41,096 nucleotides of DNA from an uncultured bacterium. Lineage in GTDB: Bacteria > Verrucomicrobiota > Kiritimatiellia > RFP12 > UBA1067. Where the stretch lies: positions 1 through 41,096 of the forward strand of contig CACXPT010000052.1 in assembly GCA_902769585.1 (NCBI GenBank), in the 5' to 3' direction. Within the stretch, counting starts at the first letter, position 1; each line of letters begins with the position of its first letter. Under the pieces are notes generated by a model. The model did no database searches and was not told where the DNA came from. It worked only from the letters and a program-made list of their open reading frames with translations. A program made the translations under genes and the position numbers. This document shows positions 24,942 to 33,528 of the stretch, piece by piece.

Positions 24942-25724
24942 ATGGACAAACTGGCTTTGATTTGCATGACCGCCGCCTGCGCCTTGCTGGCGGGATGTTT
25001 CGACAACTGGGGACGGCCTGCCGACGCTACCGCCGTAACGTCCCTTAAGGAGTTGACGGCGACCAACCGCGCGGAGGTGACGCGCCTGTACCTTCGCGGC
25101 AGCAAGGAGACGATCGCGGACGACTCGTTTGCCGACCTCCCGAAGCTGCGCGAGCTTGACCTCTCCGAGCTGAAGCTGAAGAAGCTGCCGCCCAGCGTGC
25201 TTTCGCTGAAGACGCTGAAGACGCTCTACCTCGCGCGCAACGAGTTCGAAGCCGTGCCGGACGGCCTTGCGCAGCTGCCCGAGCTGACGTACCTCAACAT
25301 GGACGGCAACAAGCTGGCGTCTGTGCCGGCCTCGCTGGCGGGGGCGACCCGTCTTCGCTGGCTGCGCCTGAACGAGAACAGCATCCACGAGCTTCCCAAG
25401 GAGCTTGCCGCCCTGAAGGACATCCAGCGCATCTACCTGAAGCACAACCAGCTTGCCGCCGTGCCGGAGGTGGTGAAGGACTGGGCACTTCTGGAGGATC
25501 TCCTGCTGGACTCGAACCCGATCTCCGCGCTGCCGGACTGGGTGACGCAGCTGCCTAAGCTGAAGAGCGTCTCGCTCGCGAACTGCAAGCTCACGAAACT
25601 GCCCGACAACCTCTCCGGCTGGCGGAAGCTGGAGTCGCTCGTCCTCTCCGGCTGCCCGATCCCTGCCGACGAGGCGAAGCGGATCCGCAGGGAGCTTGGC
25701 GACGACGTTGCCGTCGTGTTCTGA
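24942..25724 (+). CDS. Leucine-rich-repeat lipoprotein
   Basis: This 260-residue protein starts with a lipoprotein signal (ICMTAACALLAGC, lipobox LAGC, Cys near residue 19). About eight LRR units of 22-23 residues follow (LRELDLSELKLKKLPPSV, LKTLYLARNEFEAVPDGL, LTYLNMDGNKLASVPASL and so on), matching the bacterial LxxLxLxxNxLxxLP consensus. It should be anchored outside the cytoplasm and act in protein binding; the partner is unknown. ATG 24942 is chosen because it starts the lipoprotein signal and because the -10 lies just upstream, although the frame is open further upstream. The next gene begins 13 nt downstream and its ribosome site overlaps this stop, so the two are probably co-transcribed. 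Confidence 0.85.
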   Translation: MDKLALICMTAACALLAGCFDNWGRPADATAVTSLKELTATNRAEVTRLYLRGSKETIADDSFADLPKLRELDLSELKLKKLPPSVLSLKTLKTLYLARNEFEAVPDGLAQLPELTYLNMDGNKLASVPASLAGATRLRWLRLNENSIHELPKELAALKDIQRIYLKHNQLAAVPEVVKDWALLEDLLLDSNPISALPDWVTQLPKLKSVSLANCKLTKLPDNLSGWRKLESLVLSGCPIPADEAKRIRRELGDDVAVVF

Positions 25725-25737
25725 GGAGGCTAGTCCC

Positions 25738-28263
25738 ATGATGCGTGCTGGACTGCTGGCGGTGGCCGCGTGCGGCTACCGGGTGCTCTTTGCGGCGGCG
25801 ACGGCGACCGAGGGCTTCATTGACCTTCCGACGTATCCGTTCTCAGATCCCGATCCTGTGCCGTGCACGGCCGAGAAGCGCTACCCGTACTTCCGCTTCG
25901 ACGGCTCCACCGCCGAGGCCGTCACGCAGCGGTGGCAGTGCGTCACACTGGAGAACGACCGCGTGCGCGTTACGGTGATGCCGCAGGTGGGCGGCAAGGT
26001 GTGGGGGGCGGTCGACAAGGCGTCCGGCCGCGAGTTCATCTACTTCAACCATGCCGTCAAGTTCCGCAACATAGCGATGCGCGGCCCATGGTGCAGCGGC
26101 GGCATCGAGTTCAACTTCGGCATCATGGGCCACTCGCCCACCACCGCCACGCCGGTGGACTGGTGCGTGCGCACCAACGCGGACGGCAGCGCGAGCTGTT
26201 TCGTGTCCGCCACGGAATGGATCTGCCGCACGACCTGGCAGGTGGAGGTGAACCTCCCGGCGGACGCCGACCATTTCCTCACGCGCACGACATGGTTCAA
26301 CGGCTCCAACCTGCCTGAGCCGTACTACCAGTGGATGACGGCTGCCTACACGGCGCGCGGGAACCCAGAGCTTTTCTTCCCGGGCACGGCCTACGTCGGA
26401 CACGGCGGCGACGCGCACGCTTGGCCCGTGGACGAGAAGGGGCGCGACCTCCACGTCTACGGCAACAACGCCTTCGGCGGCTCGAAGTCCTACCACGTGC
26501 TGAACGGCAACCACAGCTACTTCGGCGTGTGGTGGCCCGAGGCTAAGTTCGGCTCCTTCCACGAGAGCGACGAGAAGTTCGGGCGCAAGATATGGCTGTG
26601 GGCACTCTCACGCGAGGGCGGCATCTGGGAGGACCTGCTCACCGATACGGACGGGCAGTACGTGGAGCTGCAGAGCGGGCGCGTGTTCAACCAGCCGCGT
26701 GCCGACACCTACCGCACGCCCTTCAAGCATCCCACGTTTGCGCCGGGGACTACGGACATGTTCGAGGAGAAATGGGGCGTGATGCGCGGCACGGAAGGGG
26801 CCATCGCCGCATCCGCGCCGTCCAACCTGGTCTCGCGTCCGCTCAAGATGCCGCCGTCGTTCGACTGGTCGTCGGCATACGGCCTTTATGTGCGCGGGCA
26901 GCAGGCGCTTCGCGAGCGCGACGACAGGACGGGCGAGAAGTCGCTGCGGGAAAGCCTGCGGAGGGAGCCACATTTTCTCCCCGCGCTGACGGCGCTTGCC
27001 GGCCTTGCGGTGCGGCGCGGCGAATACGGCCAGGCGCGCAGCCTGTGCGCGCGGGCTCTCGCGATGGACACGTACGACTCCGATGCGAACTACCTGGACG
27101 GACTAGCGGCGGACGCGCTCGGCCAGTCCGCCACGGCGAAGGAGCGTCTGCGTCTCGCTGCGTATTCGCCGCTCAACCGCGCGGCGGCGCTTGCGCACCT
27201 CGCGAAGATGTCGCTGCGCGAAGGGAACTGGGCGGAGGCTGACGAAATCGCCATGAAGGCGATGCAGGCCAACAGCTACAACTTCGATGCATGGCTAGTG
27301 CGGATCATAACGGCACGCAAGAGGGGCGACGTACGCGCGGCGCGGAAGATCGTAGGCCTCGCGCTGCAGGTGTCGCCGCTCTTCCACGGCGCGCGCTTCG
27401 AGGGCAAGATGCTGGGATGGGTTGACGAGAAGGAGTTTCGCTCGCTCGTGCGGAACGAGATGCCTGACCAGACGTTCATCGAACTAGGCGGCTGGTACGA
27501 GGATGCAGGGCTCAAGGAAGAGGCGAGCGAGCTTTTCGGGTACGCGACGAACCCCGTTGCGAAGGTGCGTCTTGCGTATCTGGCGCACGTGTCCGGCGAC
27601 GACGCCAAGGCGGCGAAGGCGCTTGATGCGGCGGCGGCATCGCCCATGGCGTTCGCATTGCCGTTCCGCCGCGAGACGCGCCCTGCGATGCAGTGGGCGG
27701 CGACCGCGCATTCCTCCTGGAAGTTCCGCTACATGCTGGCCTTGCAGCTGGCGTCGTTCGGAGACGATGCCGCTGCGGACAAGTTGCTGGATTCGTGCGA
27801 CGATGCCGACGAGGCGGTGCTTTTCATGTACCGCGCCGGGAGGCGGAAGGGCGAGGCGAAGATGGCCGACCTGAAGCGCGCGCAGGCGCTAGGCGACGGA
27901 TGGCGCGTGGGGCGCGACATGGCCGCGCTTCACCTGGCTGACGGCAATGCGGACGCGGCTGCCGCTCTCACGCTTGACTACCTCTCCCGCTTCCTTGGGA
28001 ACGACGCGTTGGAGATGCTCTATGCGCGCGCACTCTGCGCGCAGGAGAAGTTCGATGACGCCGTGTCGTTCCTCGAGAAGATGGCGATCTTGCCGTCGGA
28101 GCACGGCAACAACGCGCACGCGATCTGGCAGGAGGCGTGGAAGGGCGTTGCCCGCAAGGCGCTAGAGGCCGGCGACAAGGAGAAGGCAGACCGTGCGCTC
28201 GAGCGTTATCGCGAATATCCCGAGAACCTGGGGCTCGGCAAGCCTTACCCAAAGGAGCAGTAG
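25738..28263 (+). CDS. DUF5107 and tetratricopeptide-repeat protein
   Basis: This 841-residue protein has a hydrophobic N-terminus (AGLLAVAACGYRVLFAAA) that may be a signal peptide. Residues about 50-380 match the DUF5107 pattern, a galactose-mutarotase-like beta domain (VTLENDRVRVTVMPQVGGKVW, YYQWMTAA, FFGxHHGGD-like histidines). The C-terminal half has TPR-like helices (LRREPHFLPALTALAGLAVRRGEYGQA). DUF5107 proteins occur in glycan-degrading bacteria and probably bind or act on carbohydrates, but no reaction is established. The strong ribosome site GAGGAGG overlaps the LRR stop and favours ATG 25738; ATG 25741 is adjacent, and upstream in-frame codons lack support. It is followed 9 nt later by a MATE transporter. 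Confidence 0.8.
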   Translation: MMRAGLLAVAACGYRVLFAAATATEGFIDLPTYPFSDPDPVPCTAEKRYPYFRFDGSTAEAVTQRWQCVTLENDRVRVTVMPQVGGKVWGAVDKASGREFIYFNHAVKFRNIAMRGPWCSGGIEFNFGIMGHSPTTATPVDWCVRTNADGSASCFVSATEWICRTTWQVEVNLPADADHFLTRTTWFNGSNLPEPYYQWMTAAYTARGNPELFFPGTAYVGHGGDAHAWPVDEKGRDLHVYGNNAFGGSKSYHVLNGNHSYFGVWWPEAKFGSFHESDEKFGRKIWLWALSREGGIWEDLLTDTDGQYVELQSGRVFNQPRADTYRTPFKHPTFAPGTTDMFEEKWGVMRGTEGAIAASAPSNLVSRPLKMPPSFDWSSAYGLYVRGQQALRERDDRTGEKSLRESLRREPHFLPALTALAGLAVRRGEYGQARSLCARALAMDTYDSDANYLDGLAADALGQSATAKERLRLAAYSPLNRAAALAHLAKMSLREGNWAEADEIAMKAMQANSYNFDAWLVRIITARKRGDVRAARKIVGLALQVSPLFHGARFEGKMLGWVDEKEFRSLVRNEMPDQTFIELGGWYEDAGLKEEASELFGYATNPVAKVRLAYLAHVSGDDAKAAKALDAAAASPMAFALPFRRETRPAMQWAATAHSSWKFRYMLALQLASFGDDAAADKLLDSCDDADEAVLFMYRAGRRKGEAKMADLKRAQALGDGWRVGRDMAALHLADGNADAAAALTLDYLSRFLGNDALEMLYARALCAQEKFDDAVSFLEKMAILPSEHGNNAHAIWQEAWKGVARKALEAGDKEKADRALERYREYPENLGLGKPYPKEQ

Positions 28264-28272
28264 CGGAGCGCG

Positions 28273-29691
28273 ATGCGCCCGAACGACAGGCTGAAGGCGA
28301 TGGCGGAGGCGCCTCTGGGCGGGCTTCTTGCCCGCTTCTCGTGGCCTGCGCTCGTTTCGATGACGCTCCACGCCCTCTACTCGGTGGTAGACCGCATCTG
28401 GATTGGGCATGGCTGCGGTCAGGACGCGATGGCCGCCCTGACGCTCGCTTTCCCGCTGATGATGGTGTTTGTCGCGTTCGGTGTCTTCGCTGGCGTGGGA
28501 CATGCCGCCCTCATCTCGATCAAGCTGGGGGATGGCGACAGAACCGCTTGCGAGAAGCTGCTTGGCGAACTGGTGGCGTTCAAGCTGATCTTCTTCCTCG
28601 TGCTTTCGCCGCTTGTGTTCGCGTTCGCGGAGCCGATCCTCCGCTGGTCAGGAGGCTCCGGCGTTACTGAGGCCGCGCTGGGTCTGGCGACGGAGTACGC
28701 GAAGATCGTCGTGTTCTCGCACATATTCTCTCATCTCGCGTTCGGGCTTTCGGCGGCAATGCGCAGCGAGGGGGCGGTGCTGTCGTCGATGACGTGCATG
28801 GTCGTCGGGTTCGGCACGAACCTGATTCTGGATCCGCTGTTCATCTTCGGGTTCGGGATGGGGGTGGCTGGCGCGGCATGGGCCACCAACATCGCCATGC
28901 TGGTCTCATGCGCGTGGGCGATATGGTACTACAGGCCGGGACACAGCGCGGTGCGGCTCAGGTTGCGGCGCATAGGCTTCTACCGCGCGTACGTGCTGCG
29001 CGCTGCGGGCATAGGCCTCTCGCCGGCGTTGCTGCAGCTGATGGGGAGCCTCGTCAACGTGTCGCTTCAGCTGGCGTTCGCGAAGTGGGCGGCGGACCAG
29101 AAGTCCGCAACGGCGCAGATCGCGTCGCTCGGCATCTTCCAGATGACGACGATGCTGTTTCTCATGCCGGCGTTCGGCGTGCAGCAGGGACTCGCGCCGA
29201 TCATCGGCTTCAACTGGGGGGCGCGGAACTTCGCCCGCGTGCGGGAGACGGTGATGCTGGGGCTGTGGACGACCACGGCGCTCGTGACGCTCACCGCGGT
29301 GACGATGGTGCTGTTCCCTGAGGCGATCGCCTACCTTTTCACCGACAGTTCCGACGTGGAGTTCATCCGGCTCGTCGCGCACGACCTCCGCCTCTCGAAC
29401 TTCATGCTGTGGTGCATCGGGCTCAACGTGGTGGCGACGACGTATTTCCAGTCCATCGGCCATCCGTGGACGGCTATAGTGCTCTCGCTCCTGCGCCAGT
29501 GCATCTGCCTCATGCCGTGCATCTGGATATTGCCGCACGTGTTTGCGGACCACAACTTCGGCATCTGGCTGGCTATGCCAGTCTCAGATGTCCTGGCGTG
29601 TCTGGCCACCATCCCGCCGTTCCTGCTGCACGCGCGCTTCCTTGCGAAAGCCGGGATGCTGCGTATCAAGAGGCGCGTGGCGGAACCTTGA
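28273..29691 (+). CDS. MATE-family multidrug/solute efflux transporter
   Basis: This 472-residue integral membrane protein shows about twelve hydrophobic segments in two homologous halves. MATE hallmarks include FSWPALVSMTLHALYSVVDRIWIGH at the N-terminus, VFGFGTNLILDPLFIF mid-protein, and GVQQGLAPIIGFNWGARNF at the start of the second half's conserved loop. Length is normal for the family (440-480), which exports cationic or organic compounds with H+ or Na+ antiport; the substrate cannot be read from sequence. It starts 9 nt after the DUF5107 stop, so it is probably the last gene of the 24942-29691 transcript. Its 3' end overlaps the convergent Gfo/Idh gene by 26 bp. Confidence 0.92.
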   Translation: MRPNDRLKAMAEAPLGGLLARFSWPALVSMTLHALYSVVDRIWIGHGCGQDAMAALTLAFPLMMVFVAFGVFAGVGHAALISIKLGDGDRTACEKLLGELVAFKLIFFLVLSPLVFAFAEPILRWSGGSGVTEAALGLATEYAKIVVFSHIFSHLAFGLSAAMRSEGAVLSSMTCMVVGFGTNLILDPLFIFGFGMGVAGAAWATNIAMLVSCAWAIWYYRPGHSAVRLRLRRIGFYRAYVLRAAGIGLSPALLQLMGSLVNVSLQLAFAKWAADQKSATAQIASLGIFQMTTMLFLMPAFGVQQGLAPIIGFNWGARNFARVRETVMLGLWTTTALVTLTAVTMVLFPEAIAYLFTDSSDVEFIRLVAHDLRLSNFMLWCIGLNVVATTYFQSIGHPWTAIVLSLLRQCICLMPCIWILPHVFADHNFGIWLAMPVSDVLACLATIPPFLLHARFLAKAGMLRIKRRVAEP

Positions 29692-31030
29692 ATTCCTCTG
29701 GCTTGAAGACGTACTTCGCGTGCGTGTCAGCGGACTTGTTCGCCGCCAGCACTGCGACGGCGCTTTCGTAGGCGAGATCGGCCGGGCAGTTGAGCGCGGC
29801 GCCGTGGCGGCACGCGGCGAAGAAGTTCTCGAGGTGCGGCATGTGCGCGGGCTTGTTCATCTCGATGGCGAGCTGGTTGCCGTTGGCCTGCGCGGAGATG
29901 CGCGTGTCCACGGCGATGTCCTTGGTGACTTCCTTCTTCACCTTGTCGCCCTCGTTCGGGAGGATCCAGCCCTTGTCGATGAACTTCTGCCAATCGGCGT
30001 CGGAGAGTCCGCCCTGGCGCAGCTCGCGCTGTACGGTGTTGCCGCGCGCGGAGATCTCGGCGATGGTGAGCGAGGCGTTCACGCCCATGAACTGCTCGTA
30101 GAAGCCGCCGCGCGCGTTGGAGGAGATCACCTGGTAGATGGCCTCGTTCTTGGTGCCGTCCGGCATCTTGAACTCGTATATGCAGTACATGCGGTCATAC
30201 GCCTCGCGGGGCGGATCGAAGGCGTCCTTGCCGCCGATCGCGGTGACGCTGGAGGGCGGCACGCCCCATGCCCAGATGAAGAGGTCGATCTGGTGGGAGC
30301 CGAGATCCACCATCGAGCCGCCGCCGTACTTGTAGAACCAGCGCCAGTTGTGGAACTGCTCGGCGTTCGTGTAGCCGTACTTCGTGAGGATATCCTGCTT
30401 CGGTGGCTTCTTGTAGCTGAAGAATGGCGCGAGCGTGCGGTTCCACTGCGCGTACGCCGTCGTCACGCGGCCAAGCATGTTCGGGACGATGTGCTCGAAG
30501 CAGTGGCGGTAGCGCGGGTTGGAGCGGCGCTGGTGGCCAATCTGCAGGAGCTTGCCGGTCTCCTTCTGGACGCGGCACATCTCGGCGGCCAGCTCGAGGC
30601 GGTTGGACATCTCCTTCTCGCAGTAGACATGCTTGCCGGCGCGGAGGCAGGCGCACGTGTGCTCGCAGTGCATCCAGTCGGGCGTCGCCACGATCACAGC
30701 GTCGATGTTCTTGTCCTCCTTCTCGAGCATCTCGCGGTAGTCCTCGTAGGTGTTCACCGTGTGGCCGTAGCCCTTGAAGAACGCCTTGGCGCGCTGCTGC
30801 TCGAACTTCCAGATGTCGCACACGGCGCGAACGCGCACGCCCGGGATACGCACGAGCGAGGCGGCCAGCACCTTGCCTTCGGCGCCGAAGCCGATCATTG
30901 CGACATTGATCGTGTCGTCCTTCGGGCCGATGGTTATGTCCTTGTCCTCGGCGCGGAGTATGCTGAAGCTTGGCAGGAAAGCCGCCGTGGCGGCGGCTCC
31001 CTTCACGAATGTGCGACGGTCGAATTCCAT
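29666..31030 (-). CDS. Tat-exported Gfo/Idh/MocA-family oxidoreductase
   Basis: This 454-residue NAD(P)-dependent sugar oxidoreductase has a twin-arginine signal (EFDRRTFVKG) and the dinucleotide-binding motif VAMIGFGAEGKV near residue 43. The strand-end VIVATPDWMH and the Gfo/Idh signature CEKEMSNRLE supply the usual catalytic-region Lys-Glu. The WNRTLAPFFSYKK and GSMVDLGSHQIDLFIWAWG segments are typical of the exported PVC/Bacteroidetes subgroup. ATG 31030 is chosen because the Tat signal starts there and AAAGGA lies 7-8 nt upstream. A promoter TTGCAA-17-TATACT lies at 31063-31091. Probable glycosidase-like or sugar dehydrogenase chemistry in the periplasm is inferred. It is transcribed alone, towards the MATE gene. 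Confidence 0.87.
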   Translation of the reverse strand: MEFDRRTFVKGAAATAAFLPSFSILRAEDKDITIGPKDDTINVAMIGFGAEGKVLAASLVRIPGVRVRAVCDIWKFEQQRAKAFFKGYGHTVNTYEDYREMLEKEDKNIDAVIVATPDWMHCEHTCACLRAGKHVYCEKEMSNRLELAAEMCRVQKETGKLLQIGHQRRSNPRYRHCFEHIVPNMLGRVTTAYAQWNRTLAPFFSYKKPPKQDILTKYGYTNAEQFHNWRWFYKYGGGSMVDLGSHQIDLFIWAWGVPPSSVTAIGGKDAFDPPREAYDRMYCIYEFKMPDGTKNEAIYQVISSNARGGFYEQFMGVNASLTIAEISARGNTVQRELRQGGLSDADWQKFIDKGWILPNEGDKVKKEVTKDIAVDTRISAQANGNQLAIEMNKPAHMPHLENFFAACRHGAALNCPADLAYESAVAVLAANKSADTHAKYVFKPEEFKVPPRAS

Positions 31031-31062
31031 GTCAGTCCTTTGCGGGTGAACGTTGTGAAGCA

Positions 31063-31091
31063 AGTATAGCACACCCCAGCGCGTCTTGCAA
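31063..31091 (-). promoter_or_regulatory. Promoter of the Tat Gfo/Idh gene
   Basis: Reading on the minus strand: -35 TTGCAA (31091-31086), 17-bp spacer ending in TGC, -10 TATACT (31068-31063). The start codon lies 32 nt on, with AAAGGA between. Confidence 0.65.
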
Positions 31092-31118
31092 TCCCCGGAA
31101 ATGGCCACAGGCCGCGCA

Positions 31119-31871
31119 TCATGGTCTTGCTGACGGTCTGCGGAAGAATGCGGCGGCGATCGCAAAGGCGGAGACGACGTTGAGCGAGTTCTTCATGCCG
31201 TGGGAGGGGATCTCGAGGATGGCGTCCGCCGCTGCGACCACGTCGGGGTCGAGGCCGAAGCGCTCGTTGCCGAGGAGGATGGCGCAAGGGAATGAAGGGG
31301 TGACGGTGGCGATGTCGGCGGCACCGTCCGCCGTCTCGAGTGCGTAGACGAAGTAGCCTTCGGCGTGGAGGCGGTCGATGACGTCGCGGATGTCGCCGGC
31401 GTGTTCCCAGGGAACGGTCTCGTCCGCGCCGAGCGCTGTCTTCTTCACCTGCGGGTTGTCGGGACCGGGCGTGTAGCCGCAGAGGACGAGGCGTTCGACG
31501 CCGAAGAAATCTGCCGTGCGGAATATTCCGCCAGCGTTAAAGGCGGAGCGGATGTTGTCGGCGACGACTGTGAGGCGGCTGCCAGAAGGCGGATGCACGG
31601 AACTGGGCTGGTTGTCCGTGTTGCGGATGCCCATTTCGGCGTCTGTCACCTTTGCGCGCTTGTCCACGCGTTCGAGCGGCACGAGCGCGGCCTGAATGGC
31701 GCGCGGCGTTGTGCCGGGCTGGAGCAGGTGGGCGATGCCGACGAGGCGCTTCGATTCGGCGCATCTAAGGAAATCGAAGGCTGCGGCGCGCGCGGCGTCC
31801 GTGCCGTCGTCGAGCGCTGCCCGCACGAGTCGCAGCGCAGTCTTCCACTCTTCTGTCGAAAGGTCGATCAT
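31119..31871 (-). CDS. SpoU/TrmH-family RNA 2'-O-methyltransferase
   Basis: This 250-residue protein has the SPOUT (trefoil-knot) domain at about 100-245. Its three signature motifs are VVADNIRSAFNAGGIFRTADFFG (motif 1, with Asn and Arg), AILLGNERFGLDP (motif 2) and EIPSHGMKNSLNVVSAFAIAA (motif 3, which binds SAM). The roughly 95-residue N-terminal part is helical and not recognised. Members methylate ribose in tRNA or rRNA; the target nucleotide cannot be assigned. ATG 31871 is chosen over an upstream start because an extended -10 lies 12 nt before it. The coding strand is opposite to the next gene, with which it shares a short divergent intergenic region. Confidence 0.88.
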   Translation of the reverse strand: MIDLSTEEWKTALRLVRAALDDGTDAARAAAFDFLRCAESKRLVGIAHLLQPGTTPRAIQAALVPLERVDKRAKVTDAEMGIRNTDNQPSSVHPPSGSRLTVVADNIRSAFNAGGIFRTADFFGVERLVLCGYTPGPDNPQVKKTALGADETVPWEHAGDIRDVIDRLHAEGYFVYALETADGAADIATVTPSFPCAILLGNERFGLDPDVVAAADAILEIPSHGMKNSLNVVSAFAIAAAFFRRPSARP

Positions 31872-31883
31872 TGCTTGGGCACA

Positions 31884-31892
31884 AGTATACCA
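31884..31892 (-). promoter_or_regulatory. Extended -10 promoter with a very short leader
   Basis: On the minus strand TGG-TATACT ends 12 nt before ATG 31871, predicting a 5' leader of only about 5 nt. The stretch GTATACTTGTGCC is nearly repeated upstream of 38506. Confidence 0.5.
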
Positions 31893-31938
31893 TAAAGGCG
31901 CGGGCCAGTGTCCACGCATGGACGGGGCGAATCTATTC

Positions 31939-31947
31939 TGCTATAAT
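31939..31947 (+). promoter_or_regulatory. Extended -10 promoter of the glycosidase gene
   Basis: TGC-TATAAT lies 57 nt before ATG 32005. The leader includes the imperfect hairpin CATCCC..GGGATG and the ribosome site CGAGGA. Confidence 0.55.
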
Positions 31948-32004
31948 TCTGGCACATCCCGCAAGGGATGCCAATGGCGAACAATGCAACCGAGGAATGA
32001 GCTC

Positions 32005-33501
32005 ATGAAAAAGATGCAGGTAACGATCATCGCAGCTTCGCTCGCGCTCGCGGCGCAGGCGGGCGTATACAACGTCAAGCCGGACACGTCGGACGACCGG
32101 GTGGAGAGTCCGCTCTCCGTGGGCATGGCGCGCATAGGCACGATACGTCCGCGCGCGGCGCACGAGATCGCCGGCTCGAACTGGACGCTCGGATGCGAGG
32201 TCCTTGACCGCGACTTCGCGAACTTCGAGGAGTACAAGGACAACGTCGAGCCGCTCGGCATCAAGACGATACGCCTGCAGGGCGGCTGGGCGAAGTGCGA
32301 GAAGGAGAAGGGAAAGTACGACTTCTCGTGGCTCGACAGGATCATCGACTACGCCCGCGCGAAGGGGCTGAACATCCTCCTCGAGACGGACTACGGCAAC
32401 CCGATCTACGAGGGCGGCGGCGGCTGGGATCTCGCCGGCGGCTTCCCGACGTCAGACGAGGCGCTCGCGGCGTGGGACGCCTGGGTGGACGCGATGTCGA
32501 AGCACTTCAGGGGACGCGTGCGCGACTGGGCGATGTGGAACGAGCCGGACATCGGAAAGCCCGCCAAGACGCCCGAGTCGATCGCCGCGTTCAACGTGCG
32601 GACGGCGCGGATCATCAAGCGCAACATCCCCGACGCGCGGATCGCCGGACTTTCCCTCGCGCGCAACAAGCCGGAGTACCTCGACGAGTGCCTGCGCCTG
32701 ATGGGCGAGGACGTGAAGCTGTTCGACTGGATCATCTACCACGGCTACGCGCCGGCGCCCGAGATGTCGTACGCCAACGTCGAGGCGCAGAAGGTGGTGC
32801 TCGCGAAGTACAACCCCGCCGCGAAGATGCGCCAGGGCGAGAACGGCTGCCCCAGCGAGATGGCCACGCGCTTCGCGCTTAGCCGCATACCATGGAGCGA
32901 GTACTCGCAGGCGAAGTGGGACATGCGCCGCATGCTCGGCGACCTAGGGCACGACGTAGAGTCCAGCGTCTTCACGATCTGCGACTTCAACCACACCGGG
33001 CGCGAGATCAACTTGAAGGGCCTGCTTCGCGCAAACGAGAACAAGGAAGTCATCGCCGTCAAGCGCGCGTACTACGCCGTCCAGAACGTGGTCAGCGTGT
33101 TCGACAACTCGCTGACGCGCGTTAAGGACAGCACGTTCGGCACGAAGGACATGACGCTCTCCACGTACGAGTACCGCAATGCGGACGGACGGCCCGTGTT
33201 CGTGTTCTGGACGCACGCCGACGAGGTTGTGAAGACCGACAAGGCGAAGGGCGTGCTGGGCGAGGGAGAGTTCACCGTCAAGTACCTGCGCCCGGGCGAC
33301 TCGTTCGTGACGCGCCCTGCCATGCTCAAGTATGCCGGCGCGCCGCTGAAGGATCCCGTGTGGGTGGATCTGTTCACGGGCCGCGTCTACGCGTTTCCGA
33401 AGAAGGACATGCTCGTCCACTCGAACGGCGTGACGTTCGTCAACGTGCCGGTCTACGACTCTCCCTGCCTCCTGACGGAGCGTTCCGTGGTTTTGCGCTA
33501 G
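32005..33501 (+). CDS. Secreted clan GH-A glycoside hydrolase (GH39/GH5-like)
   Basis: This 498-residue protein has a signal peptide (MKKMQVTIIAASLALAAQA) and then a (beta/alpha)8 glycosidase. The motif YARAKGLNILLETDYG is followed by WAMWNEPD near residue 175 (acid/base Glu) and MRQGENGCPSE near 275 (nucleophile Glu). That order and spacing fit clan GH-A, with similarity to xylosidase-like GH39 and uncharacterised PVC enzymes; the sugar specificity is not clear. A C-terminal beta-sandwich (about 380-498) follows the barrel. ATG 32005 is preferred because GAGGA lies 8 nt upstream; ATG 31984 and an upstream open frame have no support. The end SVVLR weakly resembles the C-terminal pattern of other secreted proteins here. 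Confidence 0.82.
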   Translation: MKKMQVTIIAASLALAAQAGVYNVKPDTSDDRVESPLSVGMARIGTIRPRAAHEIAGSNWTLGCEVLDRDFANFEEYKDNVEPLGIKTIRLQGGWAKCEKEKGKYDFSWLDRIIDYARAKGLNILLETDYGNPIYEGGGGWDLAGGFPTSDEALAAWDAWVDAMSKHFRGRVRDWAMWNEPDIGKPAKTPESIAAFNVRTARIIKRNIPDARIAGLSLARNKPEYLDECLRLMGEDVKLFDWIIYHGYAPAPEMSYANVEAQKVVLAKYNPAAKMRQGENGCPSEMATRFALSRIPWSEYSQAKWDMRRMLGDLGHDVESSVFTICDFNHTGREINLKGLLRANENKEVIAVKRAYYAVQNVVSVFDNSLTRVKDSTFGTKDMTLSTYEYRNADGRPVFVFWTHADEVVKTDKAKGVLGEGEFTVKYLRPGDSFVTRPAMLKYAGAPLKDPVWVDLFTGRVYAFPKKDMLVHSNGVTFVNVPVYDSPCLLTERSVVLR

Positions 33502-33528
33502 AGCGGATGTCTTGACGTGATTGGCGCC

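Noticed and set aside
6171..28263. A polysaccharide utilisation locus of the SusCD or sulfatase type
   Set aside because: Secreted glycan-related proteins are present, but there is no SusC/SusD pair, sulfatase or dedicated regulator, and the genes have separate promoters.
29543..31069. A 508-codon plus-strand open frame
   Set aside because: It is antisense to the Tat Gfo/Idh gene, which has a signal peptide, ribosome site and promoter on the minus strand.
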